From contig JBBIRB010000045.1 in NCBI GenBank assembly GCA_037442025.1, positions 1-21,769 of the forward strand: DNA of 21,769 nucleotides, given 5' to 3'. Position numbers and translations under genes: made by a program. Within the stretch, counting starts at the first letter, position 1. Every line of letters begins with the position of its first letter. A model generated the notes under the pieces. It was not told where the DNA came from, did no database searches, and saw nothing but the letters and a program-made list of their open reading frames with translations. Source of the stretch: UBA2287 sp037442025 (GTDB lineage Bacteria; Bacteroidota; Bacteroidia; Bacteroidales; Tenuifilaceae). Positions 1-7,525 of the stretch are shown piece by piece.

Positions 1-198
1 AAAATCATGCACGTAAAAACAAAAAATTTAATCGAACGCTACTGATTCTATTATTTTATCCCTACATATCATATTACACTTTTGTTTGTTTAATTTTTGA
101 TATATAGGTTTTTAACGTTGTTTAATTAAATTTTTAATAACAGTTTCTTTAGTAAAACAAACTTTTAAGCATGATAGTAAATTCGTGTAATTATCTAA

Positions 199-2019
199 TT
201 ATCTGTCGCTTAGTTTGCTTTGGTTGCATTGTTCATAATATTGTTCTATTCTTTTTGCTGCTACTCTTCCAATTATGTTTTCAATATCATGAAGGCTGGC
301 CCGCTTAATTTCTTCAATAGAATTATAGTGTTGAAAAAGTTTAATTCTTGTTTTTTCCCCAATGCCCTTTATTTCTAAAAGTTGCGATTTAATAATAGAC
401 TTACTTCGCTTGGCCCTATGGAATGTAATACCAAATCTGTGCGCCTCGTTTCGGGCGTGCTGTATCACTTTAAGAGTTTCAGATCTTTTATCGAGATGCA
501 ATGGAGTTGGGTCGCCAGGAAAGTAAATTTCTTCTAGTTTCTTGGCTATTCCAATTATGCTTATTACATTCTGTAAATTCAACTTCTGCAAACTATGGTA
601 TGCTGCACTCAGTTGGCCTTTTCCTCCATCAATAATAATGAGTTGAGGTATAGGTTGCATCTCTTCAATCAGCCTTGAGTATCGGCGATAAACAATCTCG
701 CTCATTGTTGCAAAATCGTCGGCACCCTCAACGGTTTTAACATTATAATGTCTATACTCCTTCTTTTGAGGTTTTGCATTTTTAAAAACAACACATGCGG
801 CTACGGGGTCAGTTCCTTGGAGGTTGGAGTTGTCGAAGCATTCAATATGTATAGGTAATGAATTCATCCTTAAATCCTTTTTCATGGTTGCTAAAATTCT
901 TTGCACAGGAGAAGAAGAAAGTTGATTGTTCTTTTGGGTTTGAACCTCAAGCATAAACTCCCTACAATTTCTAATTGATAAGTCTAGCAACTTTAATTTA
1001 TCTCCTCTAGTGGGAACAAAATACTTACAACCACTTAATTTAAAGTCGGGATTATGCGAAACAACTATTTCTTTTGCATTGCTTTCAAATCGTTGGCGGA
1101 TATTTACTATGGCCATTCCTAATATTTCATGATCGGCTTCATCGATCCCCCGACGGGCCTCAAGGTTATGTACCTGAACAATGGAGCCGTTTTTTACCTT
1201 TAAATAATTAACAAATAATAATTCACCTTCGCTTTGTACAGAAAACACATCGATGTTGTCCAATTTAGGGCTTACAATTGTGGTTTTTGATTGATAACTC
1301 TTAAGTAGTTCGATTTTTCGCTTAAGGGTCTCTGCCTGCTCAAATTCTAGTTTTCGTGCATGAAGCAGCATTGCAGTACTCATTTCCCTTATAACACCAG
1401 TGTTTTCACCTTTAAGAATGCTGACTATGGAATTGATGTTTCCTTCATAATCTCTTTCAGTTTGATTTCCTATACAGGGCGCAAGACAGTTTCCAATTTG
1501 ATACTCAAGACAGGCTTTAAGCTTCTTTGCCTTAATACTCTCTTCTGTTAAGTTAAGGGTGCAGGTTCTTAGCGGAAAAAGATGCCGAATTAAATCGAGC
1601 ATCGATTTTAAATAAAAACCCGAAGTAAATGGTCCAAAATACTGACTTCCATCATTTAAAAGTCGCCTTGTTTTAAAAACTCGTGGAAATGGTTCTTTTT
1701 TAATACAAACCCAGGGGTATGTTTTATCATCCTTTAATAAAATATTATAGCGTGGCTTTAGATTTTTAATTAAATTGTTCTCCAACAAAAGGGCATCGTT
1801 CTCTGAGTCGACTAAAACAAAAGAAATGGAATGAATTTTACTTACAAGCACCCTCAGCTTTGCGCTTCCACTATTAGATTTATTGAAATAACTGCTAACC
1901 CGTTTCTTTAATTCCTTTGCTTTGCCCACATAAATAACTTCTCCGCTTTTGTCTAAAAATCGATAAACCCCCGGCTTGTTTGGTAATCCCATTATGGTAT
2001 TTTCAATTGCTGACGTCAT
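199..2019 (-). CDS. uvrC: UvrABC excinuclease subunit C
   Basis: UvrC makes the two incisions flanking a bulky DNA lesion after UvrA/UvrB recognition, in the cytoplasm. The N-terminal GIY-YIG nuclease is clear (GVYRFL, then VIYVGKAKELKKRVSSYF). A UVR motif that contacts UvrB lies around residues 215-245 (ARKLEFEQAETLKRKI). The RNase H-like second nuclease follows (HIECFDNSNLQGTDPVAACV, then IIIDGGKGQL and NEAHRFGITFHR), and the C-terminus has helix-hairpin-helix motifs (LEIKGIGEKTRIKLF). I place the start at the ATG at 2019 (MTSAIENT), giving 606 residues and the usual short lead-in before LPxKPGVY; the frame stays open to an ATG at 2043. It lies 5-29 bp behind the permease gene, so it is probably the last gene of the ade-permease-uvrC transcript. 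Family call is secure. Confidence 0.97.
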   Translation of the reverse strand: MTSAIENTIMGLPNKPGVYRFLDKSGEVIYVGKAKELKKRVSSYFNKSNSGSAKLRVLVSKIHSISFVLVDSENDALLLENNLIKNLKPRYNILLKDDKTYPWVCIKKEPFPRVFKTRRLLNDGSQYFGPFTSGFYLKSMLDLIRHLFPLRTCTLNLTEESIKAKKLKACLEYQIGNCLAPCIGNQTERDYEGNINSIVSILKGENTGVIREMSTAMLLHARKLEFEQAETLKRKIELLKSYQSKTTIVSPKLDNIDVFSVQSEGELLFVNYLKVKNGSIVQVHNLEARRGIDEADHEILGMAIVNIRQRFESNAKEIVVSHNPDFKLSGCKYFVPTRGDKLKLLDLSIRNCREFMLEVQTQKNNQLSSSPVQRILATMKKDLRMNSLPIHIECFDNSNLQGTDPVAACVVFKNAKPQKKEYRHYNVKTVEGADDFATMSEIVYRRYSRLIEEMQPIPQLIIIDGGKGQLSAAYHSLQKLNLQNVISIIGIAKKLEEIYFPGDPTPLHLDKRSETLKVIQHARNEAHRFGITFHRAKRSKSIIKSQLLEIKGIGEKTRIKLFQHYNSIEEIKRASLHDIENIIGRVAAKRIEQYYEQCNQSKLSDR

Positions 2020-2048
2020 TTTACAAAAAAAATTAAATATCAATATAT

Positions 2049-3029
2049 TTAGACTTGGGGATTAAACAATATTAATAATATGTATACACAAAAAAAAGAT
2101 ATAATGGGTGAAATAATCCAAACTGTTGCAAACTTTTTCAAATATTGATTAACGGCCAGCAATTTGAACCCATTTTTGGCGGCTCCAATACCTAAGATAC
2201 CAGCAACATTTAATTGTACCAACGAAGTTGGTATTCCTTTATATAACGAAGCAAATAGAAGCAAGGTAGCCGATGTGAGCGAAATAATTAGACCTTCGCT
2301 GATATTTATTTCTATTAATTTGCTACCAGTGTTAGCAAGGTTTCGTTGTCCCAAAATTTTAGCACCAATACCAAAAAAGAAAGCAACCAAAACAAGCATA
2401 AGTAAAATGTTCCCTTTAAAATCTATAATACTAAATAACGGTCCTGTTATGTTGGCCACATTATTAGACCCAATTGAGAACGCAACATACATAGCTACTA
2501 TAACTATTACTATCCTTCTCGGGAAATTGCCAGTTGAAGTAATAAAAACATTGAATCTTTTAAAAATAGTGTGTTTAAAAACCTTATAAAAAAAGAAGCA
2601 AAAAAGAAATGCGAATATGGGAAGGATAACCCAAGTGGGGATAATTTCAAGAAGTAATTTTAATGAAGTAGTGGAGTTGAAATAAACTGAACTAGCCAAA
2701 AGCGCGACAACTGTAGACTGACTTGTCGACTGCGGTGCACCAAGAATATTTGCGATGAAGAGTGATAGCGTGATAGAAAAAAATACAATTCCAATTAAAG
2801 TTAATGAGTCATTGCAAGAATAATTTATTTGCGAAGCAATTGTATGCATGGTTTTTTCGCCTGCATAAAAGGCTCCAGCAAACACCATAAGCGAAAAAAG
2901 AAGAAAAATTGATATGCCCGTTGATATATTTGTTCCCCAAACGACTGAAAAGGCTGGCGCAATTCCGCTTGCCCCCATATTCATTGCAAAACATATAGAA
3001 AATGCGATTAAAATAATATCAAGCATCAT
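2049..3029 (-). CDS. PiT-family anion permease, CysP-like (phosphate or sulfate)
   Basis: This is a roughly ten-helix inner-membrane permease of the inorganic phosphate transporter (PiT) superfamily, 326 residues. The second inverted-repeat signature is canonical (SIGSNNVANITGPL). The first signature is not the usual GANDxAN but MNMGASGIAPAF, the pattern I recall from Bacillus CysP, a sulfate permease of the same superfamily. A second conserved block, ANILGAPQSTSQSTV, matches the PiT pattern LGxPxSTSxxxV. Substrate is therefore open between phosphate and sulfate; no sulfate-assimilation or Pho gene is nearby to decide. The start is one of two adjacent ATGs at 3029/3026. It lies 31 bp behind ade and 5-29 bp before uvrC, so an operon is likely although the three functions are unrelated. 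Confidence 0.88.
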   Translation of the reverse strand: MMLDIILIAFSICFAMNMGASGIAPAFSVVWGTNISTGISIFLLFSLMVFAGAFYAGEKTMHTIASQINYSCNDSLTLIGIVFFSITLSLFIANILGAPQSTSQSTVVALLASSVYFNSTTSLKLLLEIIPTWVILPIFAFLFCFFFYKVFKHTIFKRFNVFITSTGNFPRRIVIVIVAMYVAFSIGSNNVANITGPLFSIIDFKGNILLMLVLVAFFFGIGAKILGQRNLANTGSKLIEINISEGLIISLTSATLLLFASLYKGIPTSLVQLNVAGILGIGAAKNGFKLLAVNQYLKKFATVWIISPIISFFCVYILLILFNPQV

Positions 3030-3060
3030 TTGTTTGGGTGCGATATTATTTACTCTTATT

Positions 3061-4692
3061 TCAAAAGAATTGGTTAAGGTGTTTAAATTCCTGTCCGTTA
3101 AAGAGTCCTTTATGATATATTTTTACTTCAGGTATAACTGTCAGGGCCATAAAAGCCATAGTCATAAAGGGTGAATGCAATTGGCATCCATTTTCTTTAA
3201 CTAGTTTGTTTATGTTTTCGTACTTTGCGCTTATACTCTGTCCTGTTTCGTTGCTCATAAGACCAAAAAATGGTAATTTAATGCCCAGAACATCCCCTTG
3301 ATTACTAGAAAAACAAATACCTCCTTTCGATTCGATTACCCACTGTAATGACGACTCAATTGCAAAATCATTAGTTCCAACAGCTAAAATATGGTGACTG
3401 TCGTGAGCAATGCTTCCTGCAATAGCTCCGCTCTTTAATCCAAACCCTTTAATAAATGCTACTATCGGCATATCTTCAGAATAACGATCGAGTAAAACTA
3501 TTTTTAGAATGTCTTCTTCAATATTTGAAATAACCTCGCTTCCCTCTACTAAATTATCTATTACAATGCGTTTGGTCAGCAGTTCTCCGTCGATTGCCTG
3601 AATCGCATTCATTCGGCTTGTTTGGGCTATTAGTTTTAAACAACCCGAGGGCAGGGTTTTTCTAAAAGTATATGTGGGTTCTTGCAACTGCTCCTTTGTG
3701 CTTTCTTCCGTTTTATCATATGCAGACCAAACTTCCTTTCCTCTTATAACCGTTTTTAATGGTTCAAATTCTTCTAAATCTTTCACTATAACAAAATCTG
3801 CGTAGTCGCCTACGCGCAATTGTCCTAATGGTAAATTATAATGTAAAATGGGATTAATTGTTGCTGCCCTTAAAGCATTATAAACATCAGAACCACCCAT
3901 TACGGCTCTACTTACAATCTTATTTATATGGCCCTTTTGAAGGTAGTCTGGGTGGCAATCATCTGTGCAAAGCATTACTTTATCGGGAAACATGTCAATC
4001 AGTGGCGAAAGGGTCTCAAAATTCTTTGCAGCACTCCCCTCTCGAATAAGAATCTTCATGCCTAGGGCAATTTTTTCTTTTGCTTCCTCCAGGGTGCTAC
4101 ACTCATGGTCGGTAGATACACCCGCACCAACATACGTTCTTAGCTGTTCGCCTGTGAGCCCAGGAGCATGACCGTCGACTGGTTTTTTATACTTCTTCGC
4201 TGCCGCCAACTTTGCTAGAACCTCTTTATCATTATAAACGACACCGGGGAAGTTCATCATTTCTGCCAAAAAAAAGTAGTCGTCTCGAGCCAATAGATCC
4301 CCTACCATGCCTGAATCCAATACCGCCCCGCTTTTTTCTAATGGCGATGCTGGTACGCACGAGGGCACCCCGAAAAAGAAAGCCATTTCGGATAGTTTCG
4401 CATTTTGAACCATAAACTCAATACCCCCCGCACCGGCCACATTGGCCACCTCGTGCGGGTCAACAATTGCTGCAATGGTTCCGTGCCGTAGCGCCATATT
4501 GGCGAACCGAGAGGGAATAAGCATAGAACTCTCAACATGAACATGAGAATCGATAAAGCCAGGCAAGATATAGGGCCCGCTCACATCGCCGACCCTTTCT
4601 ATCGACCTAATTATACCCCCCTCAATTCCCATCCGAACCCCGTATTTGGTTCGACCCAAAACGTCGACCAAAACACCTACCACTGTTTCCAT
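3061..4692 (-). CDS. ade: Adenine deaminase
   Basis: Adenine deaminase converts adenine to hypoxanthine and ammonia in purine salvage; it is a cytoplasmic amidohydrolase with a dinuclear metal site. The 543-residue length fits the family. Visible hallmarks are the metal-binding GFIDSHVHVESSM near residue 40-50, the block HGTIAAIVDPHEVANVAG, the MMNFPGVVYND segment, GHAPGLTGEQL, STDHECSTLEEA, and LCTDDCHPDYLQKGHI carrying the conserved Asp. A C-terminal family-specific domain follows (GAIAGSIAHDSHHILAVGTND). The first 400 bp are about 50% G+C, well above the downstream EnvC/TPR genes. Its 5' leader is unusual: parS-like palindromes lie 13-28 and 50-65 bp upstream of the ATG, so ParB binding could affect its transcription (inference). 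Confidence 0.95.
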   Translation of the reverse strand: METVVGVLVDVLGRTKYGVRMGIEGGIIRSIERVGDVSGPYILPGFIDSHVHVESSMLIPSRFANMALRHGTIAAIVDPHEVANVAGAGGIEFMVQNAKLSEMAFFFGVPSCVPASPLEKSGAVLDSGMVGDLLARDDYFFLAEMMNFPGVVYNDKEVLAKLAAAKKYKKPVDGHAPGLTGEQLRTYVGAGVSTDHECSTLEEAKEKIALGMKILIREGSAAKNFETLSPLIDMFPDKVMLCTDDCHPDYLQKGHINKIVSRAVMGGSDVYNALRAATINPILHYNLPLGQLRVGDYADFVIVKDLEEFEPLKTVIRGKEVWSAYDKTEESTKEQLQEPTYTFRKTLPSGCLKLIAQTSRMNAIQAIDGELLTKRIVIDNLVEGSEVISNIEEDILKIVLLDRYSEDMPIVAFIKGFGLKSGAIAGSIAHDSHHILAVGTNDFAIESSLQWVIESKGGICFSSNQGDVLGIKLPFFGLMSNETGQSISAKYENINKLVKENGCQLHSPFMTMAFMALTVIPEVKIYHKGLFNGQEFKHLNQFF

Positions 4693-4704
4693 AATAATTA
4701 TTTT

Positions 4705-4720
4705 TGTTCCACGTGGAACG
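4705..4720. promoter_or_regulatory. parS: parS-like ParB-binding site, variant copy
   Basis: The sequence TGTTCCACGTGGAACG contains a 14-bp perfect palindrome (4706-4719). Compared with the known bacterial parS consensus TGTTNCACGTGAAACA it matches 14 of 16 positions and keeps the central CACGTG. It sits between the stop of mnmG and the ATG of ade, centre-to-centre 37 bp from the perfect copy. Two such sites within 55 bp are very unlikely by chance in AT-rich sequence. ParB use of this copy is inferred. Confidence 0.75.
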
Positions 4721-4741
4721 ATTTATAAAATATACGGGTAA

Positions 4742-4757
4742 TGTTTCACGTGAAACA
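4742..4757. promoter_or_regulatory. parS: parS centromere site, exact consensus
   Basis: TGTTTCACGTGAAACA is an exact match to the conserved chromosomal parS site bound by ParB/Spo0J, which nucleates the partition complex and loads SMC. It is nested in a 26-bp perfect palindrome (4737-4762) that runs over the mnmG stop codon (4758-4760), so one arm is coding. Such sites usually cluster near oriC, and mnmG (gidA) is often origin-proximal. No parA or parB is in the window, so the assignment rests on the site itself and its location. Confidence 0.88.
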
Positions 4758-6632
4758 TTACCTTCCAAAATAAACTAATAAAATATTAATGTCGCTTGGT
4801 GATACTCCTGGTATCCTCTTTGCTTGTCCAATTGATTTGGGCTTAATCCTTGTGAGCTTCTGCCTGGCTTCGGTGCTAATAGAGTTGAGTTTAGAATAAT
4901 CGAAATCGGGGCTAATTGCAATATGGTCAAGTCTTGAAAATTTATCGGCAATCAGTGCTTCTCTTTCTATGTATCCGCTGTATTTTATCGCAATCTCGCT
5001 TGCTTCTAATGATTCTAGTTTTAGTTGTTCGTCGGGAAAGGGAGTATCCTGCAGCGCAGAAATGAAATTATTTATGTCGTGCAAACCGATCTCTGGTCTT
5101 AATAAAATGTCTTTTAACTTTTTCTTTTGACTAATCGGGGTGGTATTATACTTCTCTAGTGTTGAATTAATTTCACTAGGGGCAATACTGGTTTTGTTAA
5201 CTTGCGAAACAATACTATTAATTGCTGCTTTCTTTTGCTCTAGTCTTAGTATACGCTCCTCCTTGGCCAGACCCACTTGAAAACCGATATTAGTTAAGCG
5301 CAAATCTGCATTGTCTTGACGAATAGATATTCTATGCTCGGCTCTGCTTGTAAACATTCTGTAGGGTTCATCTACCCCCTTTGTTACTAGGTCGTCTATT
5401 AATACACCAATATATGCTTGGCTTCTTCCTAGCACCAATGGCTCTTTCTCATTAATTAAAAGTGCAGCATTAATTCCTGCCATTAAACCTTGTGCAGCAG
5501 CTTCTTCGTATCCTGTTGTACCATTTATTTGTCCGGCAAAAAAGAGGTTCTTGATTAATTTTGTCTCAAGGGTATGATGTAACTGTGTTGGTTGGAAAAA
5601 ATCATATTCTATGGCATAGCCGGGTCTCAAAATATATGCATTCTCAAAACCTGTGAGGGATTTTAATGCTCGATACTGAATTTCGGCAGGCAAGGATGAA
5701 CTAAAACCATTTAAGTACATTTCATAAGTGGTTTCACCCTCTGGTTCAAGAAATAGTAAATGTGAATCTTTTTCATAAAAGGTTCTAATTTTGTCTTCTA
5801 TGCTAGGACAGTATCTGGGGCCTATTCCCTGTATGGTGCCCATAAAAAGTGGACTTTTTTCAAAGCCCTCCCTCAAAATATCGTGAGTAATCTTAGAAGT
5901 ATAGGTTGTATAACAACTTCTTTTTTTTAATTGGTTTGGTCGGGTTGTTAGGAATGAAAAATAGGATTCGACTTCGTCGGGCTTCTGTTCTCCCAGCATA
6001 CTAAAATTAATGCTTCTACCATCAATACGTACCGGGGTTCCTGTTTTCATTCGCCCAGATTCGAAACCCAGAGACAGTAGTTTTTGAGTTAAACCAAAAA
6101 CCGCACCTTCTCCTGCCCTTCCTCCGGCTACGGAGATATCACCAACATGTATCTTCCCAGAAAGAAAAGTTCCGTTTGTTAATATAATCGATTTTGATAA
6201 AAAAGTTTGACCAAGATTTGTTATAACCCCCTTAACACGATTATTGTTAACTATAAGATCGATAACTGTGTCTTGCCATAAAAATAAGTTCTGAATTCCT
6301 TCTAATTGTTCCCTCCAGTTATTTGAGAATTTCATTCTGTCGCACTGTGCCCTTGGGCTCCACATTGCAGGGCCCTTTGATCGGTTAAGCATGCGAAACT
6401 GAATAGAAGATTTATCGGTAATTATTCCTGTTAACCCTCCAAGTGCATCAATTTCTCTAACAATTTGTCCCTTGGCTATACCGCCAATTGCGGGATTGCA
6501 ACTCATTTGACCGAATTTTGTAATATCAGTTGAAATTAACAGAACCTTAGCGTTCATATTAGCAGCCGCTGCTGCAGCCTCACAACCGGCATGCCCACCT
6601 CCAACAACAATTACATCAAAAGAATCAATCAT
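4758..6632 (-). CDS. mnmG: tRNA uridine-5-carboxymethylaminomethyl modification enzyme MnmG (GidA)
   Basis: MnmG works with the GTPase MnmE to install the (carboxymethyl)aminomethyl group on C5 of the wobble uridine of certain tRNAs, using FAD, NADH and folate. The 624-residue length is normal. The N-terminal FAD-binding Rossmann motif VVGGGHAGCEAA is intact, followed by SCNPAIGGIAKGQIVREID, SRGPAMWSPRAQ-like sequence (here SKGPAMWSPRAQCDR), GTFLSGKIHVG, and RMKTGTPVRIDGRSI. The conserved central block is NGTTGYEEAAAQGLMAGINA and the C-terminal helical domain ends in LTRIKPKSIGQAKRIPGVSPSD. Its ATG overlaps the end of ybeY by 8 bp, indicating translational coupling. The stop codon is part of the parS palindrome. 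Confidence 0.98.
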   Translation of the reverse strand: MIDSFDVIVVGGGHAGCEAAAAAANMNAKVLLISTDITKFGQMSCNPAIGGIAKGQIVREIDALGGLTGIITDKSSIQFRMLNRSKGPAMWSPRAQCDRMKFSNNWREQLEGIQNLFLWQDTVIDLIVNNNRVKGVITNLGQTFLSKSIILTNGTFLSGKIHVGDISVAGGRAGEGAVFGLTQKLLSLGFESGRMKTGTPVRIDGRSINFSMLGEQKPDEVESYFSFLTTRPNQLKKRSCYTTYTSKITHDILREGFEKSPLFMGTIQGIGPRYCPSIEDKIRTFYEKDSHLLFLEPEGETTYEMYLNGFSSSLPAEIQYRALKSLTGFENAYILRPGYAIEYDFFQPTQLHHTLETKLIKNLFFAGQINGTTGYEEAAAQGLMAGINAALLINEKEPLVLGRSQAYIGVLIDDLVTKGVDEPYRMFTSRAEHRISIRQDNADLRLTNIGFQVGLAKEERILRLEQKKAAINSIVSQVNKTSIAPSEINSTLEKYNTTPISQKKKLKDILLRPEIGLHDINNFISALQDTPFPDEQLKLESLEASEIAIKYSGYIEREALIADKFSRLDHIAISPDFDYSKLNSISTEARQKLTRIKPKSIGQAKRIPGVSPSDINILLVYFGR

Positions 6633-7050
6633 TACATTGTAGTTTTTTTAACCAGTAATCTTCCGTCGAACGCATCAGTAACTCGCTCGACTCTTCTTTA
6701 TCATCAAATCCAACTAAATGCAGTATTGCGTGTATAATAACTCTTTGAAGTTCATTTTGAAAAATATTTTGATAAAGTTCGGAATTAGATTTAACTGTAT
6801 CAATGCTTATAAGAACATCGCTTGATATAATTTTGTCTTCGCTATAGGGAAAAGTAATTACATCAGTATAATAATTATGGTTTAAAAATTGCGAATTTAT
6901 TTTTTTAATGTATGAATCGGAACAGAAAGCAATATTGATATTTCCTAATTTATAACCATAAAAAACAAGACAGTTAATTATCCAGTTTTTTATTATTCTT
7001 TTATTATTTAATCTAAAATTAACATCAACATTCGAAAAAAATATTGCCAC
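6625..7050 (-). CDS. ybeY: Endoribonuclease YbeY (16S rRNA maturation factor)
   Basis: YbeY is a small zinc-dependent endoribonuclease needed for 16S rRNA 3'-end processing and ribosome quality control. The signature region is present as VIIHAILHLVGFDDKEES. The first two metal His ligands are kept (H107, H111 in the 141-residue form), but the position of the third ligand is Asp (D117) instead of His; I recall Asp there in other Bacteroidota members, so I take the enzyme as active. I prefer the GTG start at 7050: it begins MAIFF..., fits the family N-terminus, falls 4 bp after the stop of the upstream ATPase gene and has an AGG shortly upstream. A TTG at 7077 would add nine residues and overlap that gene by 23 bp. 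It overlaps mnmG by 8 bp. Confidence 0.93.
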   Translation of the reverse strand: MAIFFSNVDVNFRLNNKRIIKNWIINCLVFYGYKLGNINIAFCSDSYIKKINSQFLNHNYYTDVITFPYSEDKIISSDVLISIDTVKSNSELYQNIFQNELQRVIIHAILHLVGFDDKEESSELLMRSTEDYWLKKLQCND

Positions 7051-7054
7051 AATC

Positions 7055-7450
7055 TTACCTATTAAAAAGTAATTCAACTAAGGATCCACTATTATTAAAT
7101 TTTATTTCGTCGGCTAATTTTTTCATTAAAAAGACTCCTCTTCCTGATACATTTTCTATGTTTTCGGGCGTTGTAGGGTCAGGTACATTGTTATAATCGA
7201 ATCCCTTTCCCTCATCTATAATAGTTATCACGATCTGATTATCGTTTACAACAACTGAAATGTCAACTTTTTTAGTTTCATCCAATTTATTTCCATGTAC
7301 AATAGAGTTGTTTACAGCCTCAATAGTTGCAATTAACAGTTTGCCGTACAAATCGGATGATAATTTAAATTGATCGGATACTTCATCAACCAATTTTTCA
7401 ATTTGGTTTATGTTATCTAGTTTGGATTGTATTGTAAGTAATTTTTTCAT
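7055..7450 (-). CDS. RsbW-like anti-sigma/histidine-kinase-type ATPase domain protein
   Basis: This 131-residue protein is a stand-alone GHKL ATPase domain of the anti-sigma factor serine kinase class (HATPase_c_2). The N box is visible as EAVNNSIVHGN, the G1 box as DEGKGFD and the G2 box as GRGVFLMKKL. Family members phosphorylate anti-sigma-factor antagonists (STAS proteins) and release or bind sigma factors. No STAS partner or PP2C phosphatase and no sigma factor is encoded here, so the partner is unknown. It precedes ybeY and mnmG in what looks like one operon, 75 bp after the EnvC-like gene. The ATG at 7450 (MKKLLTIQS) is the natural start. Its true signalling role cannot be read from sequence. 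Confidence 0.88.
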   Translation of the reverse strand: MKKLLTIQSKLDNINQIEKLVDEVSDQFKLSSDLYGKLLIATIEAVNNSIVHGNKLDETKKVDISVVVNDNQIVITIIDEGKGFDYNNVPDPTTPENIENVSGRGVFLMKKLADEIKFNNSGSLVELLFNR

Positions 7451-7525
7451 GGTTAAAGAATTTCAAGATGATTATACTATGTATAATGTTTAAATGTTAC
7501 AGTTTATCACTCAAAATTAGTTGCT

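Noticed and set aside
1..198. Possible gene or RNA downstream of uvrC
   Set aside because: AT-rich sequence with no open frame, RNA fold or terminator that I can support.
4737..4762. Reading the palindrome only as a rho-independent terminator of mnmG
   Set aside because: There is no clean T-run after it in the direction of transcription, and its core is an exact parS consensus with a second copy nearby, which a terminator would not explain.
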